This document shows, in pieces, positions 17,408-26,388 of a stretch of DNA of 64,000 bases (within the stretch, counting starts at the first letter, position 1; each line of letters opens with the position of its first letter). Made by a program: the position numbers and the translations under genes. The DNA is from Methylorubrum suomiense (GTDB lineage Bacteria; Pseudomonadota; Alphaproteobacteria; Rhizobiales; Beijerinckiaceae), in assembly GCF_022179765.1 (NCBI RefSeq), contig NZ_BPRE01000009.1:1-64000 (forward strand), given 5' to 3'. The notes under the pieces were generated by a model. The model searched no databases and was not told the DNA's origin. It worked only from the letters and a program-made list of their open reading frames with translations.

Positions 17408-18754
17408 TCAATTCGAGGCCGTCGCCCCGCTGACCCGCCAGACCGCGTTCCCAACATCGTCGGTGACCAGCAGAGCCCCGGATTTGTCGAGGGCGACGCC
17501 GACGGGCCGACCTTGTGCCTTCTCATCCTCATTCAAGAAGCCGGTGAGAACGTCGACCGGCGCTCCGGCCGGTTTCCCGTCCTTGAATGGAATATAGATC
17601 ACCTTGTAACCGCTTTTGGGCCGCCGATTCCACGAACCGTGCTGGGCGACGAACAATCCGTTCTTCCAGGCTTCCGGCAGCGTCGAATCGAACGAGAAGG
17701 CGATGCCGAGCGAAGCCGTGTGCGTACCGACCGCGTAATCGGGCGTGATCGCCTTGGCCACGAGATCCGGTCGCGGAGGCTGAACCCGCGCATCGGCATG
17801 CTGCCCCCAGTAGCTCCAGGGCCAGCCGTAAAAGCCCCCTTCCTGCACATGGGTCACGTAATCGGGCACGAGATCGCTGCCGATTTCGTCGCGCTCGTTC
17901 ACGGCCGTCCAGAGGGCACCGGTCTTCGGCTCGAAGGCGAGGCCGTTGGGGTTGCGCAGGCCGGTCGCGTACTCGCGCATCGCCTTCGTGGCGATGGTGT
18001 ATTCCCAGATCGCTGCCCGACCCTTCTCGATATCGAGACCATTCTCGCCGACATTGCTGTTCGAACCGACCGTCACGAACAGCTTCTGACGGTCCGGACT
18101 CGCGATGACATTCTTGGTCCAGTGATGATTGATGCCGGACGGCAGGTCCGCGACCTTTTCCGGTGTCGCATCGATCGTCGTCTGTCCCTCCCGGTAGGGC
18201 ACCCGGACCAGAGCGTCGGCATTGGCGATGTAGAGATCGGATCCGACCAGCGCCATGCCGAAGGGCGAGGTGAGTCCACTCAGCAGGATGTGGCGCTCCT
18301 CGGCGATCCCATCGCCGTCCTTGTCGCGCAAGAGGACGATACGATTCGGGCTGTCGACACCCGCACCCGCGAAACTCTTGACCTTGTCGGCGACCCAGTC
18401 CGTGACTCCGGTGCTCTTATCGCCGGATTTCGGTGCGTTGCTCTCGGCTACCAACACATCGCCATTGGGCAGAGTATAGGGCCAGCGCGGATGGTTGAGG
18501 CCGGTGGCGAAGGCCGCGACGGTGAGTCCCTGCGCGGCTTTGGGTGTCGCGCCCTGCATCCACGGAGCGATGCGAGCAATGTTCACCGTGGGCATCAGAG
18601 TGGGATTCGGTGCAGGCAGCGTCGGATTCGGTCCGGTGCCTGCGGCGAAATCGAGTGTCGCGCTCTCGGGATACAACACGAAGCGCGTGAACGCGGCTCC
18701 GCCCGCGAGAGCGAGGACGAGGGCGGCGAGGCCGACCTTGGCAGCTTTGCGCAT
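17408..18754 (-). CDS. sorbosone-dehydrogenase-like PQQ-type beta-propeller protein, membrane-anchored
   Basis: A 448-residue protein of the glucose/sorbosone dehydrogenase family, six-bladed propellers that often use PQQ. Residues 8-28 form an uncleaved-looking hydrophobic anchor or signal. The propeller follows: [37 protein letters not shown] with a calcium-like DxDGDG loop, [53 protein letters not shown], and [17 protein letters not shown] with [28 protein letters not shown]. The substrate is unknown; methylobacteria make PQQ, so a sugar or alcohol dehydrogenase role is plausible. It lies 8 nt after a small gene on the same strand. Confidence 0.88.
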   Translation of the reverse strand: MRKAAKVGLAALVLALAGGAAFTRFVLYPESATLDFAAGTGPNPTLPAPNPTLMPTVNIARIAPWMQGATPKAAQGLTVAAFATGLNHPRWPYTLPNGDVLVAESNAPKSGDKSTGVTDWVADKVKSFAGAGVDSPNRIVLLRDKDGDGIAEERHILLSGLTSPFGMALVGSDLYIANADALVRVPYREGQTTIDATPEKVADLPSGINHHWTKNVIASPDRQKLFVTVGSNSNVGENGLDIEKGRAAIWEYTIATKAMREYATGLRNPNGLAFEPKTGALWTAVNERDEIGSDLVPDYVTHVQEGGFYGWPWSYWGQHADARVQPPRPDLVAKAITPDYAVGTHTASLGIAFSFDSTLPEAWKNGLFVAQHGSWNRRPKSGYKVIYIPFKDGKPAGAPVDVLTGFLNEDEKAQGRPVGVALDKSGALLVTDDVGNAVWRVSGATASN

Positions 18755-18762
18755 CGGGAGCC

Positions 18763-18996
18763 TCAGAGCGCCGCAGTAACGGTGGCGGCCTCGTTCGCGC
18801 CGGGATGCCGGCGCGTGGAGTAGTAGAGGCCGATCGCGTTCCAGAAGGCATCGCGCTGCTCGGTCGTGAACCGTTGGAGCGCCGTATCGAGGGCTGCCCG
18901 CCCGGCCGCAGCGGCTTCTTCGCGCATCCGCTCGTCGAATGCCTCCGTTTCCGTGCCGGTGACGTTCGATCTGTCCGTATTCGCGGCCCTGTCCAT
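18763..18996 (-). CDS. small hypothetical protein with a RDAFW motif
   Basis: A 77-residue protein, helical and acidic at first ([28 protein letters not shown]), then [23 protein letters not shown] and a short tail. It is directly upstream of the sorbosone-dehydrogenase-like gene on the same strand (8 nt gap), so the two are probably co-transcribed. The core pattern, an Ala-rich helix followed by (E)RDAFWxxI and a Tyr, recurs in the unlinked gene at 44566-44853. I know of no function for this motif. Confidence 0.65.
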   Translation of the reverse strand: MDRAANTDRSNVTGTETEAFDERMREEAAAAGRAALDTALQRFTTEQRDAFWNAIGLYYSTRRHPGANEAATVTAAL

Positions 18997-19218
18997 GGCT
19001 GATCCTTCCCGACCGAGCTCAATCGGGAATAACGCTCAAGCTGGAGGACCGTTCATTCGCGGTCGTTCCGCGGACAGCTCCGCTCCGTGTGCCAAAAGAC
19101 ACACCGATCCGCATTCTGTGCGGAGGCTTAACCGTTCCTTTGCACCTTCCCGTCATTTCGATCAGCTTGAGCGTACGAGCCGTCCTCCATGCCCTCTGCC
19201 CAGCCCTGGGAAGTCTGA

Positions 19219-19941
19219 ATGCGAAACGACCGTCACCTTCGCCTCGCCTGCCTCGCGACCCTGGCGGTCGCCGGTTCGAGCCTTGGAGGGTGCGGCTTGT
19301 TCCGCCCGCAGCAGGAATTGACCACCGGCTCGATCGCGGCGAACGCCAAGATCGTCCAGACGCCGACCGCCGCCGACAAGGAATGCCTCGCTCGTGCGAT
19401 GTATTTCGAGTCCAACCGCTCCGACGAGGATGGGCTGCTCGCCGTCGGTACGGTGGTGATGAACCGTCTGGACGCGCCGGCCTATCCTGGCCGGATCTGC
19501 GAGGTGGTCGGACAGAAGCGTCAATTCGCCAACGGCGTGCTGACGAAGCCCGTTCGCGAGCAGGATCGTCCCCGGCTGGAAAAGGTCGCCGACCTGCTGC
19601 TCTCCGGCAAGCGCCATGACGGGGTCGGCCAAGCGCTGCATTTCCACACCGCCGGCTACAGCTTCCCGTACAAGAACATGCACTACGTCGTCGCGGCGGG
19701 CGGCAACGTGTTCTACGAGAAGAGCGACCGCGAAGGGTATCTGCCCGCGCTTCGCCCCCACGCCGTGGTGCAGGTGGCCTCGGGTCGTGTGCTGCCGCTT
19801 CAGGTCGCCGCCGCCCAATCCGGCATGATCGGCCTTCCGATCACCGGTCAGATCCAGCCGACGCTGACCGCCGAGTACACCGTGCCGGAACTGCGCTTGG
19901 CTGGACCGGCGCGCTACGCTTCGATGCCCAACCGTCCCTGA
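19219..19941 (+). CDS. SleB-type cell wall hydrolase, lipoprotein
   Basis: A 240-residue protein with a lipoprotein signal (lipobox LGGC, Cys at about residue 25). The Hydrolase_2 (SleB) domain follows: CLARAMYFESNRSDEDGLLAVGTVVMNRL, YPGRICEVVGQKRQFANG, and ALHFHTAGYSFPY. SleB is a lytic enzyme of spore cortex in Bacillus; in alphaproteobacteria the domain occurs in non-sporing cells and probably cuts peptidoglycan. ATG 19219 has GGGAAG upstream. It diverges from the small RDAFW gene and lies upstream of lipA. Confidence 0.9.
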   Translation: MRNDRHLRLACLATLAVAGSSLGGCGLFRPQQELTTGSIAANAKIVQTPTAADKECLARAMYFESNRSDEDGLLAVGTVVMNRLDAPAYPGRICEVVGQKRQFANGVLTKPVREQDRPRLEKVADLLLSGKRHDGVGQALHFHTAGYSFPYKNMHYVVAAGGNVFYEKSDREGYLPALRPHAVVQVASGRVLPLQVAAAQSGMIGLPITGQIQPTLTAEYTVPELRLAGPARYASMPNRP

Positions 19942-20145
19942 TGTGATCGGCTCCCGATCAGGAGGCGTAAGGCCCGCGCCGCCTGTCCGCGCGTCAGAAG
20001 CGCGATGGTGCCCAGCATAAGCTGCATAGGCGGTTACGCACGCGGCGGGTTGTCGCCACACCCCTTTGCGAGAGCCCGCCCCAGGGCTTAAGTCAGAGTT
20101 GCGCCCGGGCCGCCGCCGGGTTTCCGGACGCCTCTCCGACATCCC

Positions 20146-21144
20146 ATGGCCGTCGTCCTCGATCTTCTCTCCAACGACACTCGGCCGAAACTGGCCGCGC
20201 GTCCGCGCCATCCCGAGAAGGCGCATCGTCCAGATACTGCGATCCAGCGCAAACCGGACTGGATCCGGGTCAAAGCCCCCGGTTCGAAGCTCTGGGCCGA
20301 AACCAAGGACATCGTCCGCGCCAACGGTCTCGTCACCGTCTGCGAGGAGGCTGGCTGCCCCAATATCGGTGAATGCTGGGAGAAGCGTCACGCCACCTTC
20401 ATGATCATGGGTGACACCTGCACCCGTGCCTGCGCGTTCTGCAACGTGCGCACGGGCCTGCCGGAGGCGCTCGATGCGGGGGAACCGCAGAAGGTCGCGG
20501 AGGCCGTGGCCAAACTCGGCCTGCACCACGTCGTCGTCACCTCGGTCGACCGCGACGATCTGAAGGACGGTGGCGCCGAACACTTTTCCCGGACTATCGC
20601 GGCGATCCGGCAGGCGAGCCCCGACACGACGATCGAGATCCTGACCCCCGACTTCCTCCGGAAGCCCGGAGCGCTGGACATCGTCGTCGCGGCCCGACCA
20701 GACGTGTTCAACCACAATCTCGAGACCGTGCCGGGCAAGTACGTCACCGTGCGGCCGGGTGCGCGCTACTTCCACTCGGTGCGCTTGCTTCAGCGGGTGA
20801 AGGAACTCGATCCGACGATCTTTACCAAGTCCGGCATCATGGTCGGGCTGGGGGAAGAGCGGAACGAGGTTGTGCAACTCATGGACGACCTGCGGTCGGC
20901 CGATGTCGACTTCCTGACCATCGGTCAGTACCTGCAGCCGACGCGCAAGCATCACGAAGTCGTGCGCTTCGTCCCGCCGGATGAGTTCAAGGCGTACGAA
21001 ACCACGGCCTATTCCAAGGGTTTCCTGCTGGTCTCGGCCACCCCCCTGACGCGCTCCTCCCATCATGCGGGTGAGGATTTCGCCCGCTTGAAGGCCGCAC
21101 GCCTCGCCAAGCTCGGGCCGGTCCCGCTCCCCGCCACCGCCTGA
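20146..21144 (+). CDS. lipA: lipoyl synthase
   Basis: A 332-residue radical-SAM enzyme that inserts two sulfurs into octanoyl-lysine of lipoyl domains. The auxiliary cluster motif is [12 protein letters not shown], and the SAM cluster is CTRACAFC. Further marks are [42 protein letters not shown] and TIGQYLQPT. It serves the lipoyl domains on PdhB and PdhC encoded 5-10 kb upstream; in many relatives lipA follows lpd more closely. The next gene starts 6 nt after its stop. Confidence 0.98.
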   Translation: MAVVLDLLSNDTRPKLAARPRHPEKAHRPDTAIQRKPDWIRVKAPGSKLWAETKDIVRANGLVTVCEEAGCPNIGECWEKRHATFMIMGDTCTRACAFCNVRTGLPEALDAGEPQKVAEAVAKLGLHHVVVTSVDRDDLKDGGAEHFSRTIAAIRQASPDTTIEILTPDFLRKPGALDIVVAARPDVFNHNLETVPGKYVTVRPGARYFHSVRLLQRVKELDPTIFTKSGIMVGLGEERNEVVQLMDDLRSADVDFLTIGQYLQPTRKHHEVVRFVPPDEFKAYETTAYSKGFLLVSATPLTRSSHHAGEDFARLKAARLAKLGPVPLPATA

Positions 21145-21150
21145 GTCGCC

Positions 21151-21609
21151 ATGCCCTCCTTCCGCATCACGAGGAACCTGCGCCACACGGCGACGCAGAT
21201 GTACGACCTCGTGGCCGATATCGAGCGGTATCCCGAGTTTCTGCCGCTCTGCGAATCGCTTCGTGTCCTGCGCGACGCGGACGGGCCGAACGGCACGACG
21301 ATCCGGGTCGCCGAGATGGGCGTGGGCTATAAGGCGATCCGCGAGCGCTTCACGACGCGCGTCACCTTGGACCCGCAGAACCGCAAGATCACCGCCGAGT
21401 ATATCGACGGACCGTTCCGGCATCTCGAGAACCGGTGGACGTTCCGCGACGACGGCAAGGGCGGCTGCGACGTCGATTTTTTCATCACCTATGAATTCAA
21501 GAGCCGCACGCTCGGCCTGGTGATGGGTTCGATGTTCGACCGGGCCTTTCGCAAGTTCACAGATGCTTTCGAAGGGCGGGCACGGGCGATCTACGGCGCG
21601 CCGGCCTGA
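21151..21609 (+). CDS. START-domain protein of the COQ10/RatA family
   Basis: A 152-residue protein of the polyketide cyclase/START superfamily. The family start is clear: MPSFRITRNLRHTATQMYDLVADIERYPEFLPLC, then the mid-strand YKAIRERFTTRVTLDP and IDGPFRHLENRWTFRDDGKGGCDVDFFITYEFKS. Members bind coenzyme Q and support respiration (COQ10); the E. coli relative was named RatA for an effect on ribosomes. In alphaproteobacteria it commonly follows lipA, as here with a 6-nt gap, so a respiratory role is more likely than a toxin. Confidence 0.92.
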   Translation: MPSFRITRNLRHTATQMYDLVADIERYPEFLPLCESLRVLRDADGPNGTTIRVAEMGVGYKAIRERFTTRVTLDPQNRKITAEYIDGPFRHLENRWTFRDDGKGGCDVDFFITYEFKSRTLGLVMGSMFDRAFRKFTDAFEGRARAIYGAPA

Positions 21610-21733
21610 CCGGACGCCTTCTCGATCGCGGGTAGGGGTAGGAGACGACGGAGCCGCTGCGACACCCACATCGCCTGCCCGTGAGAGGCCGGTTGGGTTA
21701 GGATGCATCGTCCGACCGCCAGCAGGCTAACCC

Positions 21734-24700
21734 ATGGACGCTCCGTCCAATCTGCGCTTCCGTGCTCCCTACGCACCGGATGACGGCGCGCTGGCCGAGA
21801 TGCTCCTGCGCGAGGCCGCCTTGCCCGCGGAAGCCGAGGCGGGGGTCGACGCGCTTGCCGCCGATCTGATCGCCGCGATCCGGCGCGAGGCCGGACACGG
21901 CGCGATCGAGACGCTCCTGCAGGAATATGCTCTCACCACCCGCGAAGGGCTGGCGCTGATGAGCCTCGCGGAGGCGCTGCTGCGCGTGCCCGATGCCGCC
22001 ACCGCCGATCGCCTCATCGCCGATAAGCTGCGCGAGGGAGACTTCGCTTACCACGAGGTCCGCAGCGAGGCCGGATTGGCGCAGGCCGCCGCCTGGGCCC
22101 TAGGGCTGGGTGCCCGCCTCGTCTCCGCCGACGAGACGCCGGAAGCGACGCTCACCGTCCTCGTGCGGCGACTTGGAAGACCGGCCGTGCGCGCGGCGGC
22201 CCAGCGGGCGATGCGGATCATGGGCGGCCAATTCGTGCTCGCCGAGGATATCGGTGCCGCGTTGCGTCGGGCGAAAGCCGGTCCGGCTGGTCTGCGCTAC
22301 TCGTACGATATGCTGGGGGAGGGGGCCCGCACCGCGGCCGATGCCGAAGCCTATCGGGACGCCTATGCCGAGGCGATCGAGCGGATTGGCCGCCAGGCCG
22401 GGTCGGCGGCCCTGCCAGAGCGGCCGGGGATCTCCGTCAAGCTCTCGGCGCTCCATCCCCGCTACACGCCGATGCAGGCGCCGCGAGTGAGAGCCGAGTT
22501 GGTGCCGGTGGTTCTCGACTTGGCCCGCGCAGCCCGAACCTATGACCTCAACGTCACGATCGATGCCGAGGAGGCTGAGCGGCTCGAACTCTCCCTCGAC
22601 GTGTTCGGCGCAGTGCTGGCCGATCCGTCGCTCGCCGGCTGGGACGGATTCGGCCTTGCGGTTCAGGCTTATTCGAAGCGGTGCCTTCCGGTGATCGACC
22701 ATGTCGCCGCGCTCGCCGCGCATCATGATCGGCGGCTGATGGTGCGTCTCGTGAAGGGCGCCTATTGGGACGGTGAGGTGAAGATCGCCCAGGTCCAGGG
22801 TCTGGCCGATTTCCCCGTCTTCACCCGCAAAGCGATGACGGATCTCAGCTACATCGCCGCGGCCCGTCGCCTGCTGGCCTATCGACCACGGCTGTTTCCG
22901 CAATTCGCCACCCACAATGCGCTGACGGTCGCGAGCGTCATGGCGCTGGCCGGTGACGAGCGGGGATTCGAATTCCAGCGCCTGCACGGAATGGGCGAGG
23001 CTCTGTTCGCGCGGCTCGGCGAGCGGGTGCCCGGCCTCGGTTGCCGCATCTACGCACCGGTCGGGGGGCATCGCGAGTTGCTGGCCTATCTCGTCCGGCG
23101 TCTTCTGGAGAACGGGGCGAATGCCTCGTTCGTCGCCCACGCCGCCGATCCGACCGTGCCGCTCGCGCGTTTGCTGGCGCGTCCCCACGCCTTGATCGAA
23201 ACGCCGCAACGGGCGCGCCATCCCGGCATCGCGCTGCCGCGCGATCTGTTCGCACCGGAACGGCGCAACAGCCCGGGGCTTGCCTTCGGCGATGGCGTCG
23301 CCGTCGGAGGCCTGATCGCGGCGTTGGCTCAGGTCGCCGGCCCGTTCACTGCGGCGCCGATCATCGATGGACGAGAGGAGCCGGGGCGGACCCGTTCCGT
23401 GGCGAGCCCCATCGACGGGGCGCATCTCGGCCACGTGACGGAGGCCGAGACCGCTTCGGCCACGCGGGCGATGGATGCGGCTGCCGGCGGCTTTGCCGGA
23501 TGGTCGGCGACACCGGCCGAGACGCGCGCCGCCTGTCTCGACCGCGCCGCCGATGCCGTCGAAGAACAGCGCGAGACGCTGTTGCACCTGCTTCAAGCGG
23601 AGGCGGGCAAGACGCTCGACGATGCGCTGGCCGAATGGCGCGAGACGATCGACTTCCTGCGCTACTACGCGGCGGAGGGCCGAAGATTATTTGCAGAACC
23701 TCTGAGCTTGCCCGGTCCCGCCGGTGAAACGAACAGCCTCACCCTGCGCGGGAGGGGTGTCTTTGCCGCCATCTCCCCGTGGAATTTCCCGCTCGCGATC
23801 TTCACGGGCCAGGTCGCGGCGGCGCTGATGGCCGGCAACACCGTCGTCGCCAAACCCGCCCCCCAAACCCCCCTCATCGCGGCACACGCCGTCCGCCTCT
23901 TGCAGCAAGCCGGGGTACCGAACGATGCGCTGCATCTGGTTCCAGGGGGGCCGGAGGTCGGTGCCGCGCTGATCGCTCATCCGGCACTGGCGGGCGTCGT
24001 CTTCACCGGCTCGACCGCGACGGCGCGCACCATCAACCAGGCCCTGGCCGCTCGGGCGGGCGCGATCCTCCCGCTGATTGCCGAGACCGGTGGAATCAAT
24101 GCGATGATCGTGGATGCCACGGCCCTGCCCGAGCAGGTCGCCGACGACGTCGTCTCATCCGCCTTCCGCTCCGCCGGCCAACGCTGCTCGGCACTGCGCC
24201 TGCTGCTCGTGCAGGAGGACGTGGCGGACACGATGATCGCGGCCATCGTCGGCGCCGCTGCCGAGCTACGAGTCGGCGATCCCCGCGATCTCGCGACCGA
24301 TCTCGGCCCGGTCATCGATGCCGCGGCCAAGACGCGCCTCGATCATTACATCGCGCAGATCCGCCCCCAAGCCCGCCTGCATCTGGCCGGGACAGCGCCG
24401 TCGGGCCATTACGTCATGCCCCACATCATCGAGATCGGCCGCGCCGGCGACCTGCGGGAAGAGGTGTTCGGGCCTGTCCTCCATGTCGCCCGGTACAAGG
24501 CGGGCAGCCTGACCGATGCTCTGCAAGAGATTCGTCGGGGAGGGTATGGGCTGACGCTCGGCATACACTCGCGGATCGAAGCCCTCGCCGTCGAGGTCGC
24601 GGCGGCCTTGCCGCACGGCAATGTCTACGTGAATCGCAATATGATCGGGGCCGTGGTGGGCAGTCAGCCTTTCGGCGGCAGCGGCCTATCGGGCACCGGC

Positions 24701-24811
24701 CCCAAGGCCGGTGGGCCCCATTATCTCGCTCGCTTCGCCATCGAGCGGACGCTCACGATCAACACCGCCGCAGCGGGCGGCACGATCGGTCTCATCACCC
24801 TCGAGGGGTGA
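21734..24811 (+). CDS. putA: bifunctional proline dehydrogenase / L-glutamate-5-semialdehyde dehydrogenase (PutA)
   Basis: A 1025-residue two-enzyme protein that oxidises proline to glutamate with substrate channelling. The N-terminal half is the FAD proline dehydrogenase barrel (GISVKLSALHPRY, YSKRCLPVIDH, MVRLVKGAYWDGEVK, FATHNA, QRLHGMGE). The C-terminal half is an aldehyde dehydrogenase (ISPWNFPLAIFTGQ, FTGSTAT, ETGGINAMIV, SAGQRCSALRLL with the catalytic Cys). There is no N-terminal ribbon-helix-helix, so unlike E. coli PutA it cannot repress its own gene; this is the short class known from Bradyrhizobium. The stop codon lies inside a hairpin. Confidence 0.97.
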   Translation: MDAPSNLRFRAPYAPDDGALAEMLLREAALPAEAEAGVDALAADLIAAIRREAGHGAIETLLQEYALTTREGLALMSLAEALLRVPDAATADRLIADKLREGDFAYHEVRSEAGLAQAAAWALGLGARLVSADETPEATLTVLVRRLGRPAVRAAAQRAMRIMGGQFVLAEDIGAALRRAKAGPAGLRYSYDMLGEGARTAADAEAYRDAYAEAIERIGRQAGSAALPERPGISVKLSALHPRYTPMQAPRVRAELVPVVLDLARAARTYDLNVTIDAEEAERLELSLDVFGAVLADPSLAGWDGFGLAVQAYSKRCLPVIDHVAALAAHHDRRLMVRLVKGAYWDGEVKIAQVQGLADFPVFTRKAMTDLSYIAAARRLLAYRPRLFPQFATHNALTVASVMALAGDERGFEFQRLHGMGEALFARLGERVPGLGCRIYAPVGGHRELLAYLVRRLLENGANASFVAHAADPTVPLARLLARPHALIETPQRARHPGIALPRDLFAPERRNSPGLAFGDGVAVGGLIAALAQVAGPFTAAPIIDGREEPGRTRSVASPIDGAHLGHVTEAETASATRAMDAAAGGFAGWSATPAETRAACLDRAADAVEEQRETLLHLLQAEAGKTLDDALAEWRETIDFLRYYAAEGRRLFAEPLSLPGPAGETNSLTLRGRGVFAAISPWNFPLAIFTGQVAAALMAGNTVVAKPAPQTPLIAAHAVRLLQQAGVPNDALHLVPGGPEVGAALIAHPALAGVVFTGSTATARTINQALAARAGAILPLIAETGGINAMIVDATALPEQVADDVVSSAFRSAGQRCSALRLLLVQEDVADTMIAAIVGAAAELRVGDPRDLATDLGPVIDAAAKTRLDHYIAQIRPQARLHLAGTAPSGHYVMPHIIEIGRAGDLREEVFGPVLHVARYKAGSLTDALQEIRRGGYGLTLGIHSRIEALAVEVAAALPHGNVYVNRNMIGAVVGSQPFGGSGLSGTGPKAGGPHYLARFAIERTLTINTAAAGGTIGLITLEG

Positions 24812-24819
24812 TGAGACCG
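24787..24819. terminator. hairpin over the putA stop codon, between convergent genes
   Basis: A perfect 14-bp inverted repeat (24787-24800 with 24806-24819) and a 5-nt loop. The right arm contains the putA TGA (24809-24811). The minus-strand DUF2188 gene ends at 24825, so the repeat could end transcripts from both sides, although no T-run follows. Confidence 0.5.
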
Positions 24820-24824
24820 GTCGC

Positions 24825-25067
24825 TCAGTCTTCCACCACCTTCGCGACCGGACGGTCGCTGCCGCTCGCGGTCTCGTCGTGCCACTGGCCGCTTCCATCC
24901 TGATATCGGATCCCCTCGGTCGAGCCGGGAACCTGCTGCTCGGCGGCCGCGGCCTGTGCGGCTTCCAAAGCCTCTTGGCGGCTCGGGAAGGTTTCGGAAA
25001 AGACGTCGCCAACCTTGTAGGCGAAGCCGCCGTCATGCTCGACGATATGATAGGTGACTTCGGTCAT
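24825..25067 (-). CDS. DUF2188 small protein
   Basis: An 80-residue acidic protein, ATG 25067. The pattern TYHIVEHDGGFAYKVGDVFSETFPSRQEALEAAQAAAAEQ followed by GIRYQDGSGQWHDE fits DUF2188, a small domain described as a likely double-stranded beta fold; its function is unknown. It is cytoplasmic with no signal. The open frame continues upstream of the Met for several hundred codons, but that part has no protein character and overlaps other genes. Confidence 0.8.
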   Translation of the reverse strand: MTEVTYHIVEHDGGFAYKVGDVFSETFPSRQEALEAAQAAAAEQQVPGSTEGIRYQDGSGQWHDETASGSDRPVAKVVED

Positions 25068-25183
25068 TGAAACCTGTCTCGCTCGATCCGCAACATGCGT
25101 TGCCGCAACACAACTACCGTCGCGAACCGATGGCCGGGCGGGTGGTTCCAATCGCTTGCGTTCTCTCCTGCGGGGATTGGCTT

Positions 25184-25411
25184 TCAGTGACGGGTCGGCG
25201 GTTGCTTCGGCAGCCGTTCCACCGCAGCACGGCAACCGGCAATGAGCGAGCCGCGCACGTCCTCCGGGTCGAAACCTGGGCCCTCCGGAAAGGCTACAAG
25301 ATGCGCGTCCGCCGCTCCCTCCGGTCGGATGCGGGCGAGCCATCCCTCGGGCGTTCGCTCGAACCGAACCTCGTAGAGGATTCCGTCCTGCTCGAAGTGA
25401 TGCGGATCCAT
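25184..25411 (-). CDS. small hypothetical protein
   Basis: A 75-residue protein from ATG 25411, with GGGAAG about 9 nt upstream. It begins MDPHHFEQDGILYEVRFERTP, two short predicted beta strands with aromatic residues (EGWLARIRPEG), then an acidic loop and a helix CRAAVERLPKQ. It follows the same strand direction as the DUF2188 gene about 117 nt downstream; both look like small beta-rich 'wrapper' proteins. No family is recognised. Confidence 0.55.
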   Translation of the reverse strand: MDPHHFEQDGILYEVRFERTPEGWLARIRPEGAADAHLVAFPEGPGFDPEDVRGSLIAGCRAAVERLPKQPPTRH

Positions 25412-25525
25412 GCGCTTGTCTTCCCGAGGTTGGGCGATCGACCACCGCCCGTCGCCATTCTGCTGCCATGTAGGAAGCTTCTCGCTGTCCGCGCGAGTCC
25501 TGCTCCTTCGCCACTGCGAGTGTCC

Positions 25526-25747
25526 ATGCGCCCGACCGTCGTCCTGCTCGCGATGAGTGCCGGTTTTGCCGCCTCACCCGGTTGGGCACAGGGGGCGCCG
25601 CCCAACCCGTTCGCGTCGAACTATCCGTCGGCACCGCCGCGCGTCGAGCGCCCGGAGCGCGATCGCGCCGGGCCGAGCCGGCGGCGCCTTCCGCCGCGGA
25701 CGGTCGAGAAAGGCCTGCTGCCGCCGGCCGAGATCCCCAATCGCTGA
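25526..25747 (+). CDS. small exported Pro/Arg-rich protein
   Basis: A 73-residue protein from ATG 25526: signal peptide at about 1-22 (SAGFAASPGWAQ), then a Pro- and Arg-rich mature part (PPRVERPERDRAGPSRRRLPPR) ending LLPPAEIPNR. It ends directly against the glutathione peroxidase gene on the other strand. The frame is open for 150 codons upstream, but without a signal peptide or family resemblance there. Function unknown; confidence is limited by the weak ribosome site. Confidence 0.5.
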   Translation: MRPTVVLLAMSAGFAASPGWAQGAPPNPFASNYPSAPPRVERPERDRAGPSRRRLPPRTVEKGLLPPAEIPNR

Positions 25748-26299
25748 TCAGGCGGCGCCCAGTTCGGCAACGATCGCGCTGACGATGCGCGGATCGTTCG
25801 GATCGACCTGCGTGGCGAAAGCGGCGCGCAGATCCCCGTCGCGGCCGACGAGGTATTTGTGGAAGTTCCATTGCGGCGTCTGGCCCGGCTTGCGCTCCGC
25901 CGCCCAGCGATAGAACGGGTGTGCGGACGGACCTTTCACGTGGGTCTTCTGCACGACCGGAAACGTGACCCCGTGGTTCTTCCGCGCGGCCTCGGCGATC
26001 GCCACCCCGTCGAGCGGCTCCTGATTGCCGAAATCGGGGGAGGGCACCGCGATGACCGCGAGGCCGCGGGACCCGAACCGCGTCCATAACCCCTCGAGAC
26101 CGACAAATTGCGGGGCGTAGCCGCAGGCGGTGGCCGTATTGACGACGAGAATCGGCTTACCGCTGTACTCGGCCAGCGGTACGGTGCCGCCGCCGGGCTT
26201 TTCGAACGAAAAGGTCTCGGCTTTGACCTCGTTCGCGCGAGCGCTGCCTGCGGCGGCAACGGCCAGCATGGCGAGACAATCACGGCGACGAATCAACAT
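25748..26299 (-). CDS. exported glutathione peroxidase-family thiol peroxidase
   Basis: A 183-residue protein. ATG 26299 has a strong GAGGAGG ribosome site. The N-terminus MLIRRRDCLAMLAVAAAGSARA is a signal with three Arg, possibly Tat-dependent. The thioredoxin-fold peroxidase follows: NTATACGYAPQF with the catalytic Cys (not selenocysteine), the GLEGLW segment, PSPDFGNQEP carrying the Gln, and WNFHKYLVGRDG with the Trp-Asn. The family usually works in the cytoplasm; this copy would act in the periplasm on lipid or H2O2 peroxides, probably with thioredoxin-like donors. Confidence 0.9.
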   Translation of the reverse strand: MLIRRRDCLAMLAVAAAGSARANEVKAETFSFEKPGGGTVPLAEYSGKPILVVNTATACGYAPQFVGLEGLWTRFGSRGLAVIAVPSPDFGNQEPLDGVAIAEAARKNHGVTFPVVQKTHVKGPSAHPFYRWAAERKPGQTPQWNFHKYLVGRDGDLRAAFATQVDPNDPRIVSAIVAELGAA

Positions 26300-26388
26300 G
26301 GTCGGCCTCCTCGGACGAAGCATTTGCCCGGAGGCTGCCATAGACGGCGCCTGACGCAATACGGTCCCGATCGTCGCGGGGACTTGGC

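Noticed and set aside
21151..21609. Toxin-antitoxin gene (RatA)
   Set aside because: The family name comes from E. coli. There is no antitoxin partner, and the lipA neighbour and COQ10-like sequence favour a respiratory lipid-binding role.
19162..21708. An 848-codon open frame on the minus strand over the SleB and lipA genes
   Set aside because: Both covered plus-strand genes are clear family members; the antisense frame has no recognisable protein and an Arg/Gly-heavy make-up.
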